Shown: positions 25,595 through 34,203, counted from the first letter of the stretch. The stretch: 64,000 nucleotides of DNA from an uncultured delta proteobacterium (GCA_903901335.1 CAIUQR010000101.1:17132-81131); one strand, 5' to 3'. A program made the numbers and translations. Notes: generated by a model from the letters alone, not told the origin.

Positions 25595-27832
25595 ATGTCC
25601 AGAAAAAAAATGAAGAGTATTGCAACAAGGCGTAATAGAGGTCGCACTTCTTTGATGATCATCGCGTTGTTCTCAGCAACGTTGATGATCGTGGATCCTT
25701 CCTGCGGTAAGGAATATAAGAAGGTCGCGATCAATATTGAGGTTTCAAACCCCGCCGTGTCTTTCATGCCGGATGAAGCGTTCGGAGCCGGTCTCGACGG
25801 CCTCGATGAAAAGGATCTGGAACGGATCTACTCTCCTGAAAACATAAAGATCATGTCTAAAGCAGCCTTCAGGAGGCTGTCTTACCGGCTGAGGACGGAG
25901 CTGGGAATTGAGGTGTGGCATTGGAACGAGGCTGGATCATGGAGCGATGAGGAAAAAAAACAGGGCTATTGGACTTCGAGCGATACGGCGGAAGGGGCCT
26001 TGATGAAATCCTACGGTTATCGGCTTCCACGCAGGGGCAGCACAATTGATCAGGCCGAAAACGACAGCTATTCGCGGCTCGATGACGGCGACGAAAGCAC
26101 GTTCTGGAAGAGCAATCCCTATCTCGATGCTCATTTCACAGGCGTTGACAATGCCCTGCATCCCCAGTGGGTGATCATAGACCTCGGCAAGCGACGCAAA
26201 GTTAACGCTCTTCGTATTCTCTGGGGCGAACCCTACGCCACCCGATATGAAGCGCAATATTGGGATGGCATGGATGAGGACTATCTTAACGACCTGGCAG
26301 CAGGAACATGGCGGTCGTTTGAGCACGGGAATGTCCGGGATGGCAAGGGAGGAGACGCCCTGATGCGGCTCGGGAGCGCCCCCGTATCTGTTCGTTTTGT
26401 CCGGATCCTGCTGATCGCCTCGTCAGGGACGGCACCCGAGGGGAAAGACGTGCGCGACAGTCTTGGATATGCAATTAGAGAACTGTCCATGGGTGTTCTC
26501 GACGGGCGGGACAGATTGCAGGACATCATCAGGCACGGCGCCTCCAATAAACACTAGACCCTGATCACCGTCTCCTCCACCGATCCCTGGCATCGGGCGA
26601 TCGACCGTAATCCCGATACCGCACAACCCGGTTTCGACCGGATCATCGCCTCGGGTCTCGGACGGGGGAATCATATACTCACACCCGTTCCGATACTGTA
26701 CAATACCCCTGAAAACGCCGCGGCCCAGATCAGATTTCTGCGGTCCCGAAACTTTCCTGTGAGCCAGATTGAGTTGGGAGAGGAACCGGACGGTCAGAAC
26801 ATGAGCCCTGAACATTACGGCGCCCTCTACATGCAATTCGCCAAAGTTGTACATGAAATCGATCCAACTCTGATCACCGGGGGCCCCGGTTTCCAGTCGG
26901 AAGTAGAAGGATGGAATACGTTTCCTGATGCGAACGGCGAACGTTCCTGGATGAAGCGGTTCCTCAGCTGCCTGCGCGAGCGTAAGCGCCTGGACGATTT
27001 CGGCTTCTTCTCTTTCGAGTGGTATCCGTTCGATGCATTGTGCGAACCTCCAGCCGGACAATTAATCGAACATCCTGGTCTGATGAAGAGGGTTTTCAAG
27101 CGTTTGGACAGAGATGGGGTGCCCCGCAACATCCCATGGATTCTCAGTGAATACGGATATTCCTCGTTTGCAGGAAGGGTGGAGGTTGAACTTCCCGCTG
27201 CCCTTCTGAACGCTGAAATCGTCGCCCAATTCCTGACACTCGGCGGCAAAACGGCATACTATTACGGCCTCGAGCCGAACACGGTCATTCGTGAACTGGA
27301 CGGATGCGCCCGTCAGGACAGGTTGTGGGGCAATCTCATGATGTTCCAGACAGGACCCAACGAGGATGTCAAATGGCTGCTTCCCGCCTATTACGGGGCT
27401 GAAATGCTGGTGGAAGAATGGGCTGAACCCACTAACGCGCCACACCAGCTGTTTCATGCAACGGTTATGGAGGGTGAAAAGGTCTCCAGGGATGTGACCG
27501 CCTATGTGGTTCGTCGGCCGGATAACCGTTGGGCGGTGATGATACTCAACAAGACTGCTGACGATCTCGGGCTAAAACAGGTCCGGTTTAAAAACATGAC
27601 TACCCGAGTGAGCGATTGGAACGGACCGATCGAGGTGATCCAATACTCGCCGCTGCAGTATGTCTGGCAGGCTAACGGCGCCAATGGACATCCGACCCGA
27701 AGCAAACCACCCAAGCATTTTCTTGCCCACGACGGGTTTACGTCCGAGATCACCATCCCTCCCATGTCCATATCAGTAATCAGAGGTCCAGGCCTGGTTC
27801 ATTCTTCCCAAACATACAGGAGACTACCGTGA
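25595..27832 (+). pseudogene. Secreted discoidin (F5/8C) plus glycosidase-like protein, split by in-frame TAG
   Basis: One frame runs from ATG 25595 to a stop at 27830-27832, broken once by TAG at 26555-26557; no frame change is needed. Residues 1-40 hold a basic, hydrophobic signal region (TSLMIIALFSATLMIV). The first half has a discoidin-like segment: STFWKSNP, PQWVIIDLGKRRKVNALRI and RFVRILLIASSG. The part after TAG looks like a TIM-barrel glycoside hydrolase (VSQIELGEEPDG, a catalytic-acid style Asn/Glu segment; PWILSEYGYSSFAG, a nucleophile-style Glu; then a beta-sandwich tail). Together about 745 codons. A nonsense mutation is likeliest; the second half alone has only weak GTG starts (26759). 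Confidence 0.65.
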
Positions 27833-27870
27833 CTTTCTGTGATTGAATACCCTTGCCGTTTTACCACAAT

Positions 27871-28102
27871 CTACTCGTATGACTCCAGGACTGGATACTT
27901 CCAGTCGGTATCGAAACCAAGTTTCTCAAGAACAGCTATCCCTTTTTCCATATTCACCCCCTATGGAATAGAGCCAGTGGGAGTCATCGCCCGGGACAAC
28001 GGCGATGCCGAGTTCCAGCGCCTGTTTGAAAATCGACTCGCTGATATAGGGCTCCTGCGCACCTCTTAAAAGAGACCTGAGGTTGAAATCCAATGAAAAT
28101 GG
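27871..28102 (-). pseudogene. C-terminal remnant of a PHP-domain protein (frameshifted)
   Basis: On the minus strand one frame reads LLRGAQEPYISESIFKQAL, ELGIAVVPGDDSHWLYSIGG and then, after a one-base shift in a G5 run near 27957-27961, VNMEKGIAVLEKLGFDTDW to a TAG at 27871. The order (leucine-rich strand, GIxVVxGDDSH, then VN-x-EKGI-x-x-L) is that of the end of histidinol-phosphatase-like PHP proteins. The N-terminal part is missing; the sequence breaks at the long hairpin starting at 28103. The small plus-strand frame over this region is not protein-like. Confidence 0.55.
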
Positions 28103-28163
28103 TGCCTGGCTTGACTTATGGGCATTTTCCTATGTTTTGAACACCCAGAAGTCAAGCCAGGCA
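28103..28163. repeat. Long hairpin: perfect 15-bp inverted repeat
   Basis: TGCCTGGCTTGACTT (28103-28117) and AAGTCAAGCCAGGCA (28149-28163) pair perfectly around a 31-nt AT-rich loop. It looks like a REP-type or mobile-element-associated palindrome, and it marks the point where the PHP remnant loses its upstream part. It could also end transcription arriving from the left, though it has no T tract. Confidence 0.75.
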
Positions 28164-28216
28164 ACGATCGGCATTATAATGAGACAAATTCTTCCAATTA
28201 TCAGCTTTGATCACGC

Positions 28217-28250
28217 TTGACGTTAATCACGTTACGCGTTACCATGTAAC
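28217..28250 (+). promoter_or_regulatory. Promoter and overlapping operator of higBA
   Basis: TTGACG (28217-28222) and TACCAT (28240-28245) are 17 nt apart. The -10 lies inside the inverted repeat GTTAC-CAT-GTAAC (28238-28250), preceded by another GTTAC at 28231. This is the usual layout for autorepression by HigA. The predicted start (about 28252) is at the higB ATG. Confidence 0.6.
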
Positions 28251-28252
28251 AC

Positions 28253-28531
28253 ATGATCAGATCATTCAAATGCAAATACACCGAAGCGCTCTCAAAAGGT
28301 AAGTATGCCAGACGGTTCGTGAATATTGCTGATGTTGCGCGACGTAAACTTAGGCAGCTTGAGATCGCTAATCGACTTGAAGATTTAAAAGTGCCCCCAG
28401 GCAACCACCTTGAAGCGCTCATGGGGGATCGTTCCAGCCAATACAGTATTCGTATCACCGATCAGTGGCGTGTCTGTTTTGGTTGGACGGATGCAGGCGC
28501 AGAAGATGTGGAAATAGTTGATTACCACTAA
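28253..28531 (+). CDS. higB: HigB-type toxin (RelE superfamily)
   Basis: A 92-aa ribosome-dependent mRNA interferase of the HigB family. It has the typical opening MIRSFKCKYTE, the central HLEALMGDRSSQYSIRITDQ and the strand WRVCFGW followed by DVEIVDYH, matching the RelE-fold core and its C-terminal His. Gene order toxin-antitoxin (higB before higA) is standard for this pair. The start is fixed by family alignment, which leaves almost no 5' leader after the predicted promoter. Confidence 0.93.
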   Translation: MIRSFKCKYTEALSKGKYARRFVNIADVARRKLRQLEIANRLEDLKVPPGNHLEALMGDRSSQYSIRITDQWRVCFGWTDAGAEDVEIVDYH

Positions 28532-28543
28532 GGAGAATTCATT

Positions 28544-28882
28544 ATGAGCAAACTCAAACCCATCACTCCTGGCGAGATCCTCTCGGAAGAGTTTCTCAAA
28601 CCCATGACTATTAGCCAGTATCGTTTAGCCAAGGAAATCGGTGTCCCCGCTCAACGCATCAGTGAGATTATTGCTGGTAAACGTTCGATCACAGCTGATA
28701 CTGATTTACGGTTGTGCCGATTTTTTGGTTTATCCAACGGATATTGGTTGCGTGCTCAAGCTGCCCACGATACGGAAGTTGCGGAACGTACTCTCGGCAA
28801 GATGATAATAAAAATCAAACCTTGGTCTGAGTCAACTGCCCAACAAGGTGCTCCAGGCAATGCTCGTACCTCGCACGGCTGA
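28544..28882 (+). CDS. higA: HigA-type antitoxin
   Basis: A 112-aa XRE-type helix-turn-helix protein that binds HigB and represses the operon. It shows ITPGEILSEEFLKPMTISQY, then the HTH RLAKEIGVPAQRISEIIAGK and DLRLCRFFGLSNGYWL, exactly as in HigA/VapI antitoxins. ATG at 28544 lies 12 nt after the toxin stop with AAGGAG about 8 nt upstream. The last 20 residues are low in conservation. Confidence 0.93.
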   Translation: MSKLKPITPGEILSEEFLKPMTISQYRLAKEIGVPAQRISEIIAGKRSITADTDLRLCRFFGLSNGYWLRAQAAHDTEVAERTLGKMIIKIKPWSESTAQQGAPGNARTSHG

Positions 28883-28912
28883 GATTGTCGTTTAGAAAAC
28901 AGGGAGGGAACA

Positions 28913-29455
28913 ATGGTTACAGAGAATAGGAGGTCTAAGGCTGGGCGTGTTTCGATTGTATTGGTTGGGATTCTTCTTGCTTCCATGCTTTCTATCGGAG
29001 GGGTGGCATCAGAGTTGTCGGGGGTGAAAATAGTCAATCCCTCACACGGCTACGCCAATGTCAAAGGGGAGGCAGCCAGTTACTATTACTACAGATCAAA
29101 AATCGCAGCAGATACAGAAACATCCGTGATTTTCAAACAAAATACTTGTTCTGTGTCAGACCAGAAGAGCAAGAAATTTTCGAAATGCTGGATTCATATA
29201 GCTGGAGCGTCGGCCGGACTGTCATTTTCCAAGCAGGCACCAATAAGTATGAAAACATTATCCGTTGAACCTGAAGGCGGTAAGTCATCCGAGATTCTTC
29301 AATGGAACACCTTGATGATAGATGGCCCGGAAGGTGCGATTGAATTCAAGATACCAAGAGGAGGTTATGTCGAACTCAACTTCCTGTGGGAAGTGCCAAA
29401 AGAATTCTCACCAAGCCGCGTCAAAATAGGCGACCTTGTCGATGTCTCTCTTTGA
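28913..29455 (+). CDS. Secreted protein of unknown function
   Basis: A 180-aa protein I do not recognise. Residues 12-33 (VSIVLVGILLASMLSIGGVA) form a Sec signal peptide. The mature part is rich in Ser, Lys and Tyr, with only two cysteines (in NTCSVSD and KCWIHIAG) that could form a disulfide, and a C-terminal half of alternating strands (GAIEFKIPRGGYVELNFLW). GGGAGG precedes the ATG by 5 nt. It follows higBA and precedes an FHA-GGDEF gene that has its own promoter. Confidence 0.6.
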   Translation: MVTENRRSKAGRVSIVLVGILLASMLSIGGVASELSGVKIVNPSHGYANVKGEAASYYYYRSKIAADTETSVIFKQNTCSVSDQKSKKFSKCWIHIAGASAGLSFSKQAPISMKTLSVEPEGGKSSEILQWNTLMIDGPEGAIEFKIPRGGYVELNFLWEVPKEFSPSRVKIGDLVDVSL

Positions 29456-29497
29456 GCAAGAAAGGCCATGGAAAACCGCTCCCTTTTTCTGAAAAGA

Positions 29498-29526
29498 TTG
29501 ACAGAACTGTAACAAACCGGCATACT
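29498..29526 (+). promoter_or_regulatory. Promoter of the FHA-GGDEF gene
   Basis: TTGACA (29498-29503) and CATACT (29521-29526) with a 17-nt spacer, about 45 nt before the start codon at 29578. Confidence 0.55.
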
Positions 29527-29577
29527 TGCCTGAATCAGGAATGTTTCGCAAAATGCAATCGAACGGAGGAGCCGGGG

Positions 29578-30468
29578 ATGTCCGAAGACTTCGGTACAAT
29601 TATCTTGAAAGGACACAGGTTCGACGGCAAGGACTTTGAAAAAAAAGTACCCGGCCTGACCTGCCTGTCCGGAAGCCAGGTCGGACGCCGGATCATGCTC
29701 GCCGATGACCGCATCACCCTGGGCCGCGCGCCCGAGGCGACCATCCTGCTGCGGGATGCGCTTGTCTCCCGTCTGCATCTGGCCGTTGATTTCAATCCTG
29801 AACGCGGCAGCTATTTTATCAGCGATCTTGGAAGTTCCAACGGGACGTTTTTGAATGGCGTCCGGATTACCGAAGCAGTGCTCAACGATTCGGACAAGAT
29901 TCTGATCGGCAATACCATCCTCCGTTTCGGATGGTCGGACGCCTTTGACCTCCAGTACCAGGCCGAAATCGACAACCTGCTGAATATTGATGAACTGACG
30001 GGCCTGATCGTCAAACGCCGGTTCGATGAAGAGTTGAATCGATATATTGCGGTGTCCCGAACCCAGGGCGCAGAGCTGGCGATGATCATGATAGACATCG
30101 ATGGCGTCAAACGGATCAATGACACCTATGGCCACTCCTTTGGCGCCTTTACTATCGCCCAGACCGGCAAGCTGATCAAAACCGCCACGGAGCACAGAGG
30201 GCTGGCAAGCCGGTTCGGCGGTGATGAATTCATGGTTTTCATCCCCAATGTCAATATAGAAACGGCGCGGCAGATTGCAGAAACAATCCGTCTGGAGGTC
30301 GAGGCCCATCCTTTTGTGATGGAGGGTATCACCCTCGGCCCAACAATCAGCGTCGGTGTCAGTGACCTTAAAAAGGACGACACCATGGCTTCGCTTTTTA
30401 AACGTGCGGACGAAGCCCTTTACCAGTCGAAACGCACCGGCCGCAACAAGGTCAGCGTTGTCACGTAG
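29578..30468 (+). CDS. FHA domain-containing diguanylate cyclase
   Basis: A 296-aa cytoplasmic protein. Residues 38-115 are an FHA phosphothreonine-binding domain (ITLGRAPEATI, SRLHLAVDF, SDLGSSNGTFLNG). Residues 130-290 are a GGDEF domain with MIDIDGVKRINDTYGH and an intact FGGDEF, so it should make cyclic di-GMP. The inhibitory RxxD I-site is absent (the aligned positions read E and G), so product inhibition is unlikely. ATG at 29578 is supported by GGAGGA 8 nt upstream. Stop is TAG. Confidence 0.9.
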   Translation: MSEDFGTIILKGHRFDGKDFEKKVPGLTCLSGSQVGRRIMLADDRITLGRAPEATILLRDALVSRLHLAVDFNPERGSYFISDLGSSNGTFLNGVRITEAVLNDSDKILIGNTILRFGWSDAFDLQYQAEIDNLLNIDELTGLIVKRRFDEELNRYIAVSRTQGAELAMIMIDIDGVKRINDTYGHSFGAFTIAQTGKLIKTATEHRGLASRFGGDEFMVFIPNVNIETARQIAETIRLEVEAHPFVMEGITLGPTISVGVSDLKKDDTMASLFKRADEALYQSKRTGRNKVSVVT

Positions 30469-30610
30469 TCGATCATCTAAAGGGTGATGCGCGCATTGGG
30501 CGCATTCTCACTACTATTCGCTTAACAAACAGCCCCGGCGAGTTGGTTTCCCTCGGCAATTTAACCGAAGTCGGACCGCTTTCGGCGTCGTTTTACTCAC
30601 GGCACCCCCT

Positions 30611-30820
30611 ATGATGCCACCGGATACGACAGAAAAAGCACTCCGTTTTGGTTGCGGCTTTACTTTTGGGTTGGTTGCGGGTTTTTTTACTGCATTCCAA
30701 TGTATTGCGAGCACATGGGGCGGACTTGCCGCTCTGGCTTTTGCGTCTGCGGTTATTTCCGGTTTGCTGGCAATGAAATACGGGGATACGTTCTGGTATT
30801 CATTAAAAGATTGGTGGTAA
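30611..30820 (+). CDS. Small membrane protein, 69 aa
   Basis: Two predicted membrane helices (about 14-33 and 37-55) and a conserved-looking ending MKYGDTFWYSLKDWW, which resembles small uncharacterised inner-membrane proteins ending in an aromatic DWW-type tail. No function known. No clear ribosome binding site precedes the ATG; the only support is composition and this ending. The frame on the opposite strand is longer but not protein-like. Confidence 0.5.
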   Translation: MMPPDTTEKALRFGCGFTFGLVAGFFTAFQCIASTWGGLAALAFASAVISGLLAMKYGDTFWYSLKDWW

Positions 30821-30953
30821 TGGATCCAAAGTCGAACCTCCGAGAGACGGCCGGGAAAGGCCTTGCGGCCAACCCCACAGGGATGCGCCGTCTCTCCTGC
30901 AACCAAGATCAGGCCGGAGCATGCGCTTCAGCTACCGGCGTATACGGTCTTTA

Positions 30954-31679
30954 TCAGATAGTTTCCCCCTCAGCCATCCCCTCGCCGGTCATACAGGAAC
31001 CGCCGTGATGCCAGGGGGTACACTCTTCCATCATACCAAAATCATGTCCACGGAAAAAATGTCTGCCTGTGCCCATTCCTCCCTCGCCCATCCCGCGAAA
31101 ACCTCTCGTCAGCCCTGCCTCTTTGGCTTTTTCATGGATCTTGGTTCTCAGAACAAACAACTCACCCCCAGCCTGCGCGACTGCCTCGGCATTCGGGGTC
31201 CGGCTATGCATCAGGGCTCGTTCTTCTGCCCGTTTGACGGACATCTGTTTCCGGAGATCCTGGGTATCCGTTAAAAACTTATCGAGTTTCTGATGTCTTT
31301 CGGCAAGTTTTCCCTCGGCACCACCATGTTTCGGAAACGTGAACAGACCGGCCTCCTTGGCCTTCAGGTGCATTGCGCTCCTCAGGTCAAAAAGCTCACC
31401 GGCAGCCTTTCGTACAGCCTCGATATTCGGGGTCTCGCTGCGTATCAGCGCGGATTCTTCCGCCCGTTTCATGACCATCTGCTTGCGGAGATCCTGGGTA
31501 TCTGCCTGGAACTTCTCAATCTTCTCTTTTGTGGCCCCATCCAGTCCCTGGAATTGCCGGAAGGACCCGTCTTCACGAGAAGTGGAATCGTGGACGTGGG
31601 CCGCAGCGGCCTGTTGTAAGCCGATAATTCCTGTTGCCGCCACCAGCACAGCCGCCATAAGTGTCTTCTTCATTTTCAT
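30954..31679 (-). CDS. Periplasmic ZraP/Spy-like metal or stress protein with internal duplication
   Basis: A 241-aa exported protein: signal peptide at residues 1-27 (LMAAVLVAATGIIGL, cleaved after AAA), then two similar helical units at about 50-113 and 126-190. Each contains QDLRKQM-x-x-KRAEE-x-ALI/M, R-x-TPN-x-EAV, GELF-x-LR and KAKEAGL, which fits the helical hairpin of ZraP/CpxP/Spy proteins. The tail is rich in Gly, Met, His and Cys (HDFGMMEECTPWHHGGSC), a likely metal-binding end. It lies behind a sigma-54 promoter and next to cpxRA. Role inferred: envelope stress chaperone or zinc buffering. Confidence 0.82.
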   Translation of the reverse strand: MKMKKTLMAAVLVAATGIIGLQQAAAAHVHDSTSREDGSFRQFQGLDGATKEKIEKFQADTQDLRKQMVMKRAEESALIRSETPNIEAVRKAAGELFDLRSAMHLKAKEAGLFTFPKHGGAEGKLAERHQKLDKFLTDTQDLRKQMSVKRAEERALMHSRTPNAEAVAQAGGELFVLRTKIHEKAKEAGLTRGFRGMGEGGMGTGRHFFRGHDFGMMEECTPWHHGGSCMTGEGMAEGETI

Positions 31680-31802
31680 ATTCTACCTCATTTTTTTGAT
31701 AGTGATGAACACGTCCATATCCGTGGACTTCGGAATACCTGATACAGCCAGAGAACAACGTTAGAGGCCGTTTCGCAGTAAATATTATCTTTGTTTCCAA
31801 CT

Positions 31803-31818
31803 AGCAAACTGTATGCCA
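31803..31818 (-). promoter_or_regulatory. Sigma-54 (-24/-12) promoter of the ZraP-like gene
   Basis: On the minus strand TGGCATACAGTTTGCT matches the consensus TGGCAC-N5-TTGCW with the invariant GG and GC in the right spacing. The expected start is about 31790, leaving a leader of about 110 nt. E. coli zraP is likewise sigma-54 dependent. No sigma-54 activator gene is in the window. Confidence 0.65.
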
Positions 31819-31921
31819 CTCTGTTTGAGTTAATATAATATATTGATTTTAATTAAATAATTTTCTGGAAAAGCCATGCCTAAGGTAATTTCCGCTGTTC
31901 TCCTGCATAAAAACTATCCAC

Positions 31922-31949
31922 CTGAAAAACAGCTGTGAACCTTTTTCAG
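31922..31949. repeat. Inverted repeat between cpxA and the sigma-54 promoter
   Basis: CTGAAAAA (31922-31929) and TTTTTCAG (31942-31949) with CAGCTG in the loop. It is about 105-150 nt upstream of the -24/-12 element, a usual distance for an activator binding site, and also right behind the cpxA stop, where it could be a weak terminator. Confidence 0.4.
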
Positions 31950-31975
31950 ATGACAAGAGAGGGGAAACGGCAGGG

Positions 31976-33466
31976 TCAGGTGTGAAGGGGCAGAGTTATA
32001 GTCACGATCAGCCCTTGGTGATCATCACCGTTCAGGGCGACCACCCTGCCTCCATGCGCTTTCACCGCCTGCTCGGCAATGGCAAGACCAATTCCCACGC
32101 CTCCGGTCTGGCGCTCTCTGGCCTTGGCCACCCGGTAAAACGGTTCAAAAAGATGTGGAAGGTCCTGTTCCGGAACACCTGTCCCGTAATCGACAATCTT
32201 TACCTCCGCCTCTTCTTTTCCGGCCGACAGGGATATTTCGACCCTGGTGTTTTTGGCCGTATACTGTGCCGCATTCCTGACAATATTCTCGATGGCCCGC
32301 CGTAAGAGTTCACGGGATCCGGTCACGGTAACCTCCTCCAAAGAGACGATCTTAACACCTCGTTCATTGCTGGAAGCCTCAAAATCGACATCTTCCGCCA
32401 CCTCCCGGAGCAGCCTGGTCAGGTCCACAGGCAGGGCGGCAGGGATCCCTGCGCCGCTTTCAAGCCGGGTCAGGGTGAGCAGATGGCCGATCAGTTCATT
32501 GAGCCGGTCTGCTTCCTGGCCGATTTTACACAAGGAGCTTTCATCCTCGGCATCAAGCCGTTTTTTCGCCAAGGCAAGGGCCACATTCAGCCGGGCAAGC
32601 GGGGAGCGCAACTCATGGGAGATATCACGGAGGAGGCGCTTCTGGGCGGTGATTACCTTTTCGGTACGATCAACCATGATGTCAAAATCACGCCCCAGAT
32701 CGGCTATTTCATTCCCTGTCCCGCCCAGGCTTTTCCCGACTCTGGCCGAGTAATCACCAGCGGCGATCTGCTGGGCGGTCTTCTGCAGTTTCCTGATCGG
32801 GGTGGTCAGGGAACGGGCCAGAAGATAGCAGACACCGGAGACCACTATCAGCATGATTGCGGTCCGGACTATCTCTCCTCTGCCGAAAAACGGCGGGAGA
32901 AAACGAGTCAGCACATGGGGATCCCTCCCTACGGACGGTGGTGGCATCCCTGGTCGAGGACCAGTCAGGAAATGCGGCTCCCTGCCTTCTGGCGGTATTC
33001 CCGGGGGAGGACCGAAGATATGCACACCAATGACGACGATGGAACTGCCGTCCCTGGCCCTCAGATGTTTCGCCACGGTCAGGGTCTCACCTGATTTCCG
33101 GAAAGCGACCTCATCATTTTTTCTTGCGCTGTCAGCAAGTTGCACAAGCTCATCCGCTATCTTCTCCCCTGTTATTATCCGGTTGTCATCTCTGACCAGG
33201 TTGATTCTGGTCCGGGCACCTTCGGCAAGACCGTTAATGTAGTCTTCATACTCCGCCGGTCCCCCGCATCTGTACATCTCCCAGGCGGCCTGTCCCGAAA
33301 GAACGATCAGTTTAGCCAGATTTTCATCAATTCTTCTGGTCATGTCGCCTTTCATCACTTCGATGGAGAGATGCTGGAAGGTGGAGATAACGGCCACACT
33401 CGCCGCCCCGCCCAGAATCATGGTCAGCCAGAAACCGAGGAAAAGTTTAAAGAACATACTTTTCAT
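31976..33466 (-). CDS. cpxA: Sensor histidine kinase CpxA-like
   Basis: A 496-aa membrane kinase: helix 1 at about 7-28, a periplasmic domain to about 198, helix 2 at 199-218, HAMP to about 272, then the dimerisation domain with RDISHELRSPLARLN (H284 as phospho-acceptor) and an HATPase domain with N box ENIVRNAAQYT, G1 VDYGTGVP and GGVGIGLAIAEQA. It pairs with the CpxR-like regulator 32 nt upstream. The periplasmic part ends in a Pro/His-rich segment with two copies of a GR(E/D)PHxLT motif (residues 161-168 and 180-187), not a feature of E. coli CpxA. Confidence 0.88.
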   Translation of the reverse strand: MKSMFFKLFLGFWLTMILGGAASVAVISTFQHLSIEVMKGDMTRRIDENLAKLIVLSGQAAWEMYRCGGPAEYEDYINGLAEGARTRINLVRDDNRIITGEKIADELVQLADSARKNDEVAFRKSGETLTVAKHLRARDGSSIVVIGVHIFGPPPGIPPEGREPHFLTGPRPGMPPPSVGRDPHVLTRFLPPFFGRGEIVRTAIMLIVVSGVCYLLARSLTTPIRKLQKTAQQIAAGDYSARVGKSLGGTGNEIADLGRDFDIMVDRTEKVITAQKRLLRDISHELRSPLARLNVALALAKKRLDAEDESSLCKIGQEADRLNELIGHLLTLTRLESGAGIPAALPVDLTRLLREVAEDVDFEASSNERGVKIVSLEEVTVTGSRELLRRAIENIVRNAAQYTAKNTRVEISLSAGKEEAEVKIVDYGTGVPEQDLPHLFEPFYRVAKARERQTGGVGIGLAIAEQAVKAHGGRVVALNGDDHQGLIVTITLPLHT

Positions 33467-33498
33467 ATCATCACAACCTCACGCTACGAAAGGAAAAA

Positions 33499-34203
33499 TC
33501 AATCAATCTCAGGAACTTTTGCATACATGTAGCCGACACTGCGAATGGTCTTTATCCGTTCCAGCCCATTGCTCTGAGCCCCAAGTTTTTTGCGCAGGCT
33601 GGACACATGGACATCAATGCTCCGATCAAACATCGAGAGTTTGCGCCCGAGAACCTTCTCCGCCAATGCCTCACGACCCACGACCTGTCCCGCCATCCGC
33701 AGGAGTTCCTGCAGCAGCGAAAATTCCGCCGCTGTCACAACAATTTCCTTTCCCTCCTTCTTGATAACCCTGGTCCTGCTCTCCAGAACAAGATCACCGA
33801 CAGCCAGCACATCAGCAACTGACGGGGCGTCCAAGCTCTTCGCAACCGTCCGGCGATGAATTGCCCGCAACCGGGCCACAAGCTCCCTGGGATTAAAGGG
33901 TTTCGGCAGATAATCATCCGCTCCCATCTCGAGTCCGACGATCCGGTCAATCTCATCTCCACGGGCAGTAAGCATCAGCACGGGAATTTTAGAAGATACA
34001 CGGATTCGTCGCAAGACCTCGAACCCGCTGATCTTCGGCAGCATCACATCGAGAACAACCAAGGAATGCTCTCCCGACAGGGCGCGATCTACCCCTTGCC
34101 ATGAATCATTGACCATCTCCACCTCAAACCCCTCCGGTTGCAGATAATCGGTCAACAGTTCACATAATTCGATATCATCATCTATGACCAGTACACGTGT
34201 CAC
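33499..34203 (-). CDS. cpxR: Response regulator CpxR-like (OmpR family)
   Basis: A 234-aa two-domain regulator. The receiver has the acidic pocket LVIDDDIEL, phospho-acceptor D52 in VVLDVMLPK, and LTARGDEIDRIVGLEMGADD with the lysine in PKPFNPREL. The C-terminal winged helix has EFSLLQELLRMAGQVV, the turn FDRSIDVHVSSLRKKL and IRSVGYMY. Overall it follows E. coli CpxR closely. It starts with GTG at 34203, preceded by AAGGAGT. A perfect CpxR box lies 130 nt upstream, so the system likely regulates itself and the divergent EF-hand gene. Confidence 0.9.
   Translation of the reverse strand: MTRVLVIDDDIELCELLTDYLQPEGFEVEMVNDSWQGVDRALSGEHSLVVLDVMLPKISGFEVLRRIRVSSKIPVLMLTARGDEIDRIVGLEMGADDYLPKPFNPRELVARLRAIHRRTVAKSLDAPSVADVLAVGDLVLESRTRVIKKEGKEIVVTAAEFSLLQELLRMAGQVVGREALAEKVLGRKLSMFDRSIDVHVSSLRKKLGAQSNGLERIKTIRSVGYMYAKVPEID

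Noticed and set aside
23668..26557. Pyrrolysine or TAG reassignment
   Set aside because: nuoA, nuoL, the FHA-GGDEF gene and the RluA partner gene end in TAG at expected lengths, and the interrupted genes are not methylamine methyltransferases. Kept only as a test in the findings.
27839..28069. 76-aa plus-strand frame
   Set aside because: It covers the minus-strand PHP remnant, which has the recognisable GIAVVPGDDSH and EKGIAVLEKLGF segments; the plus frame has none.
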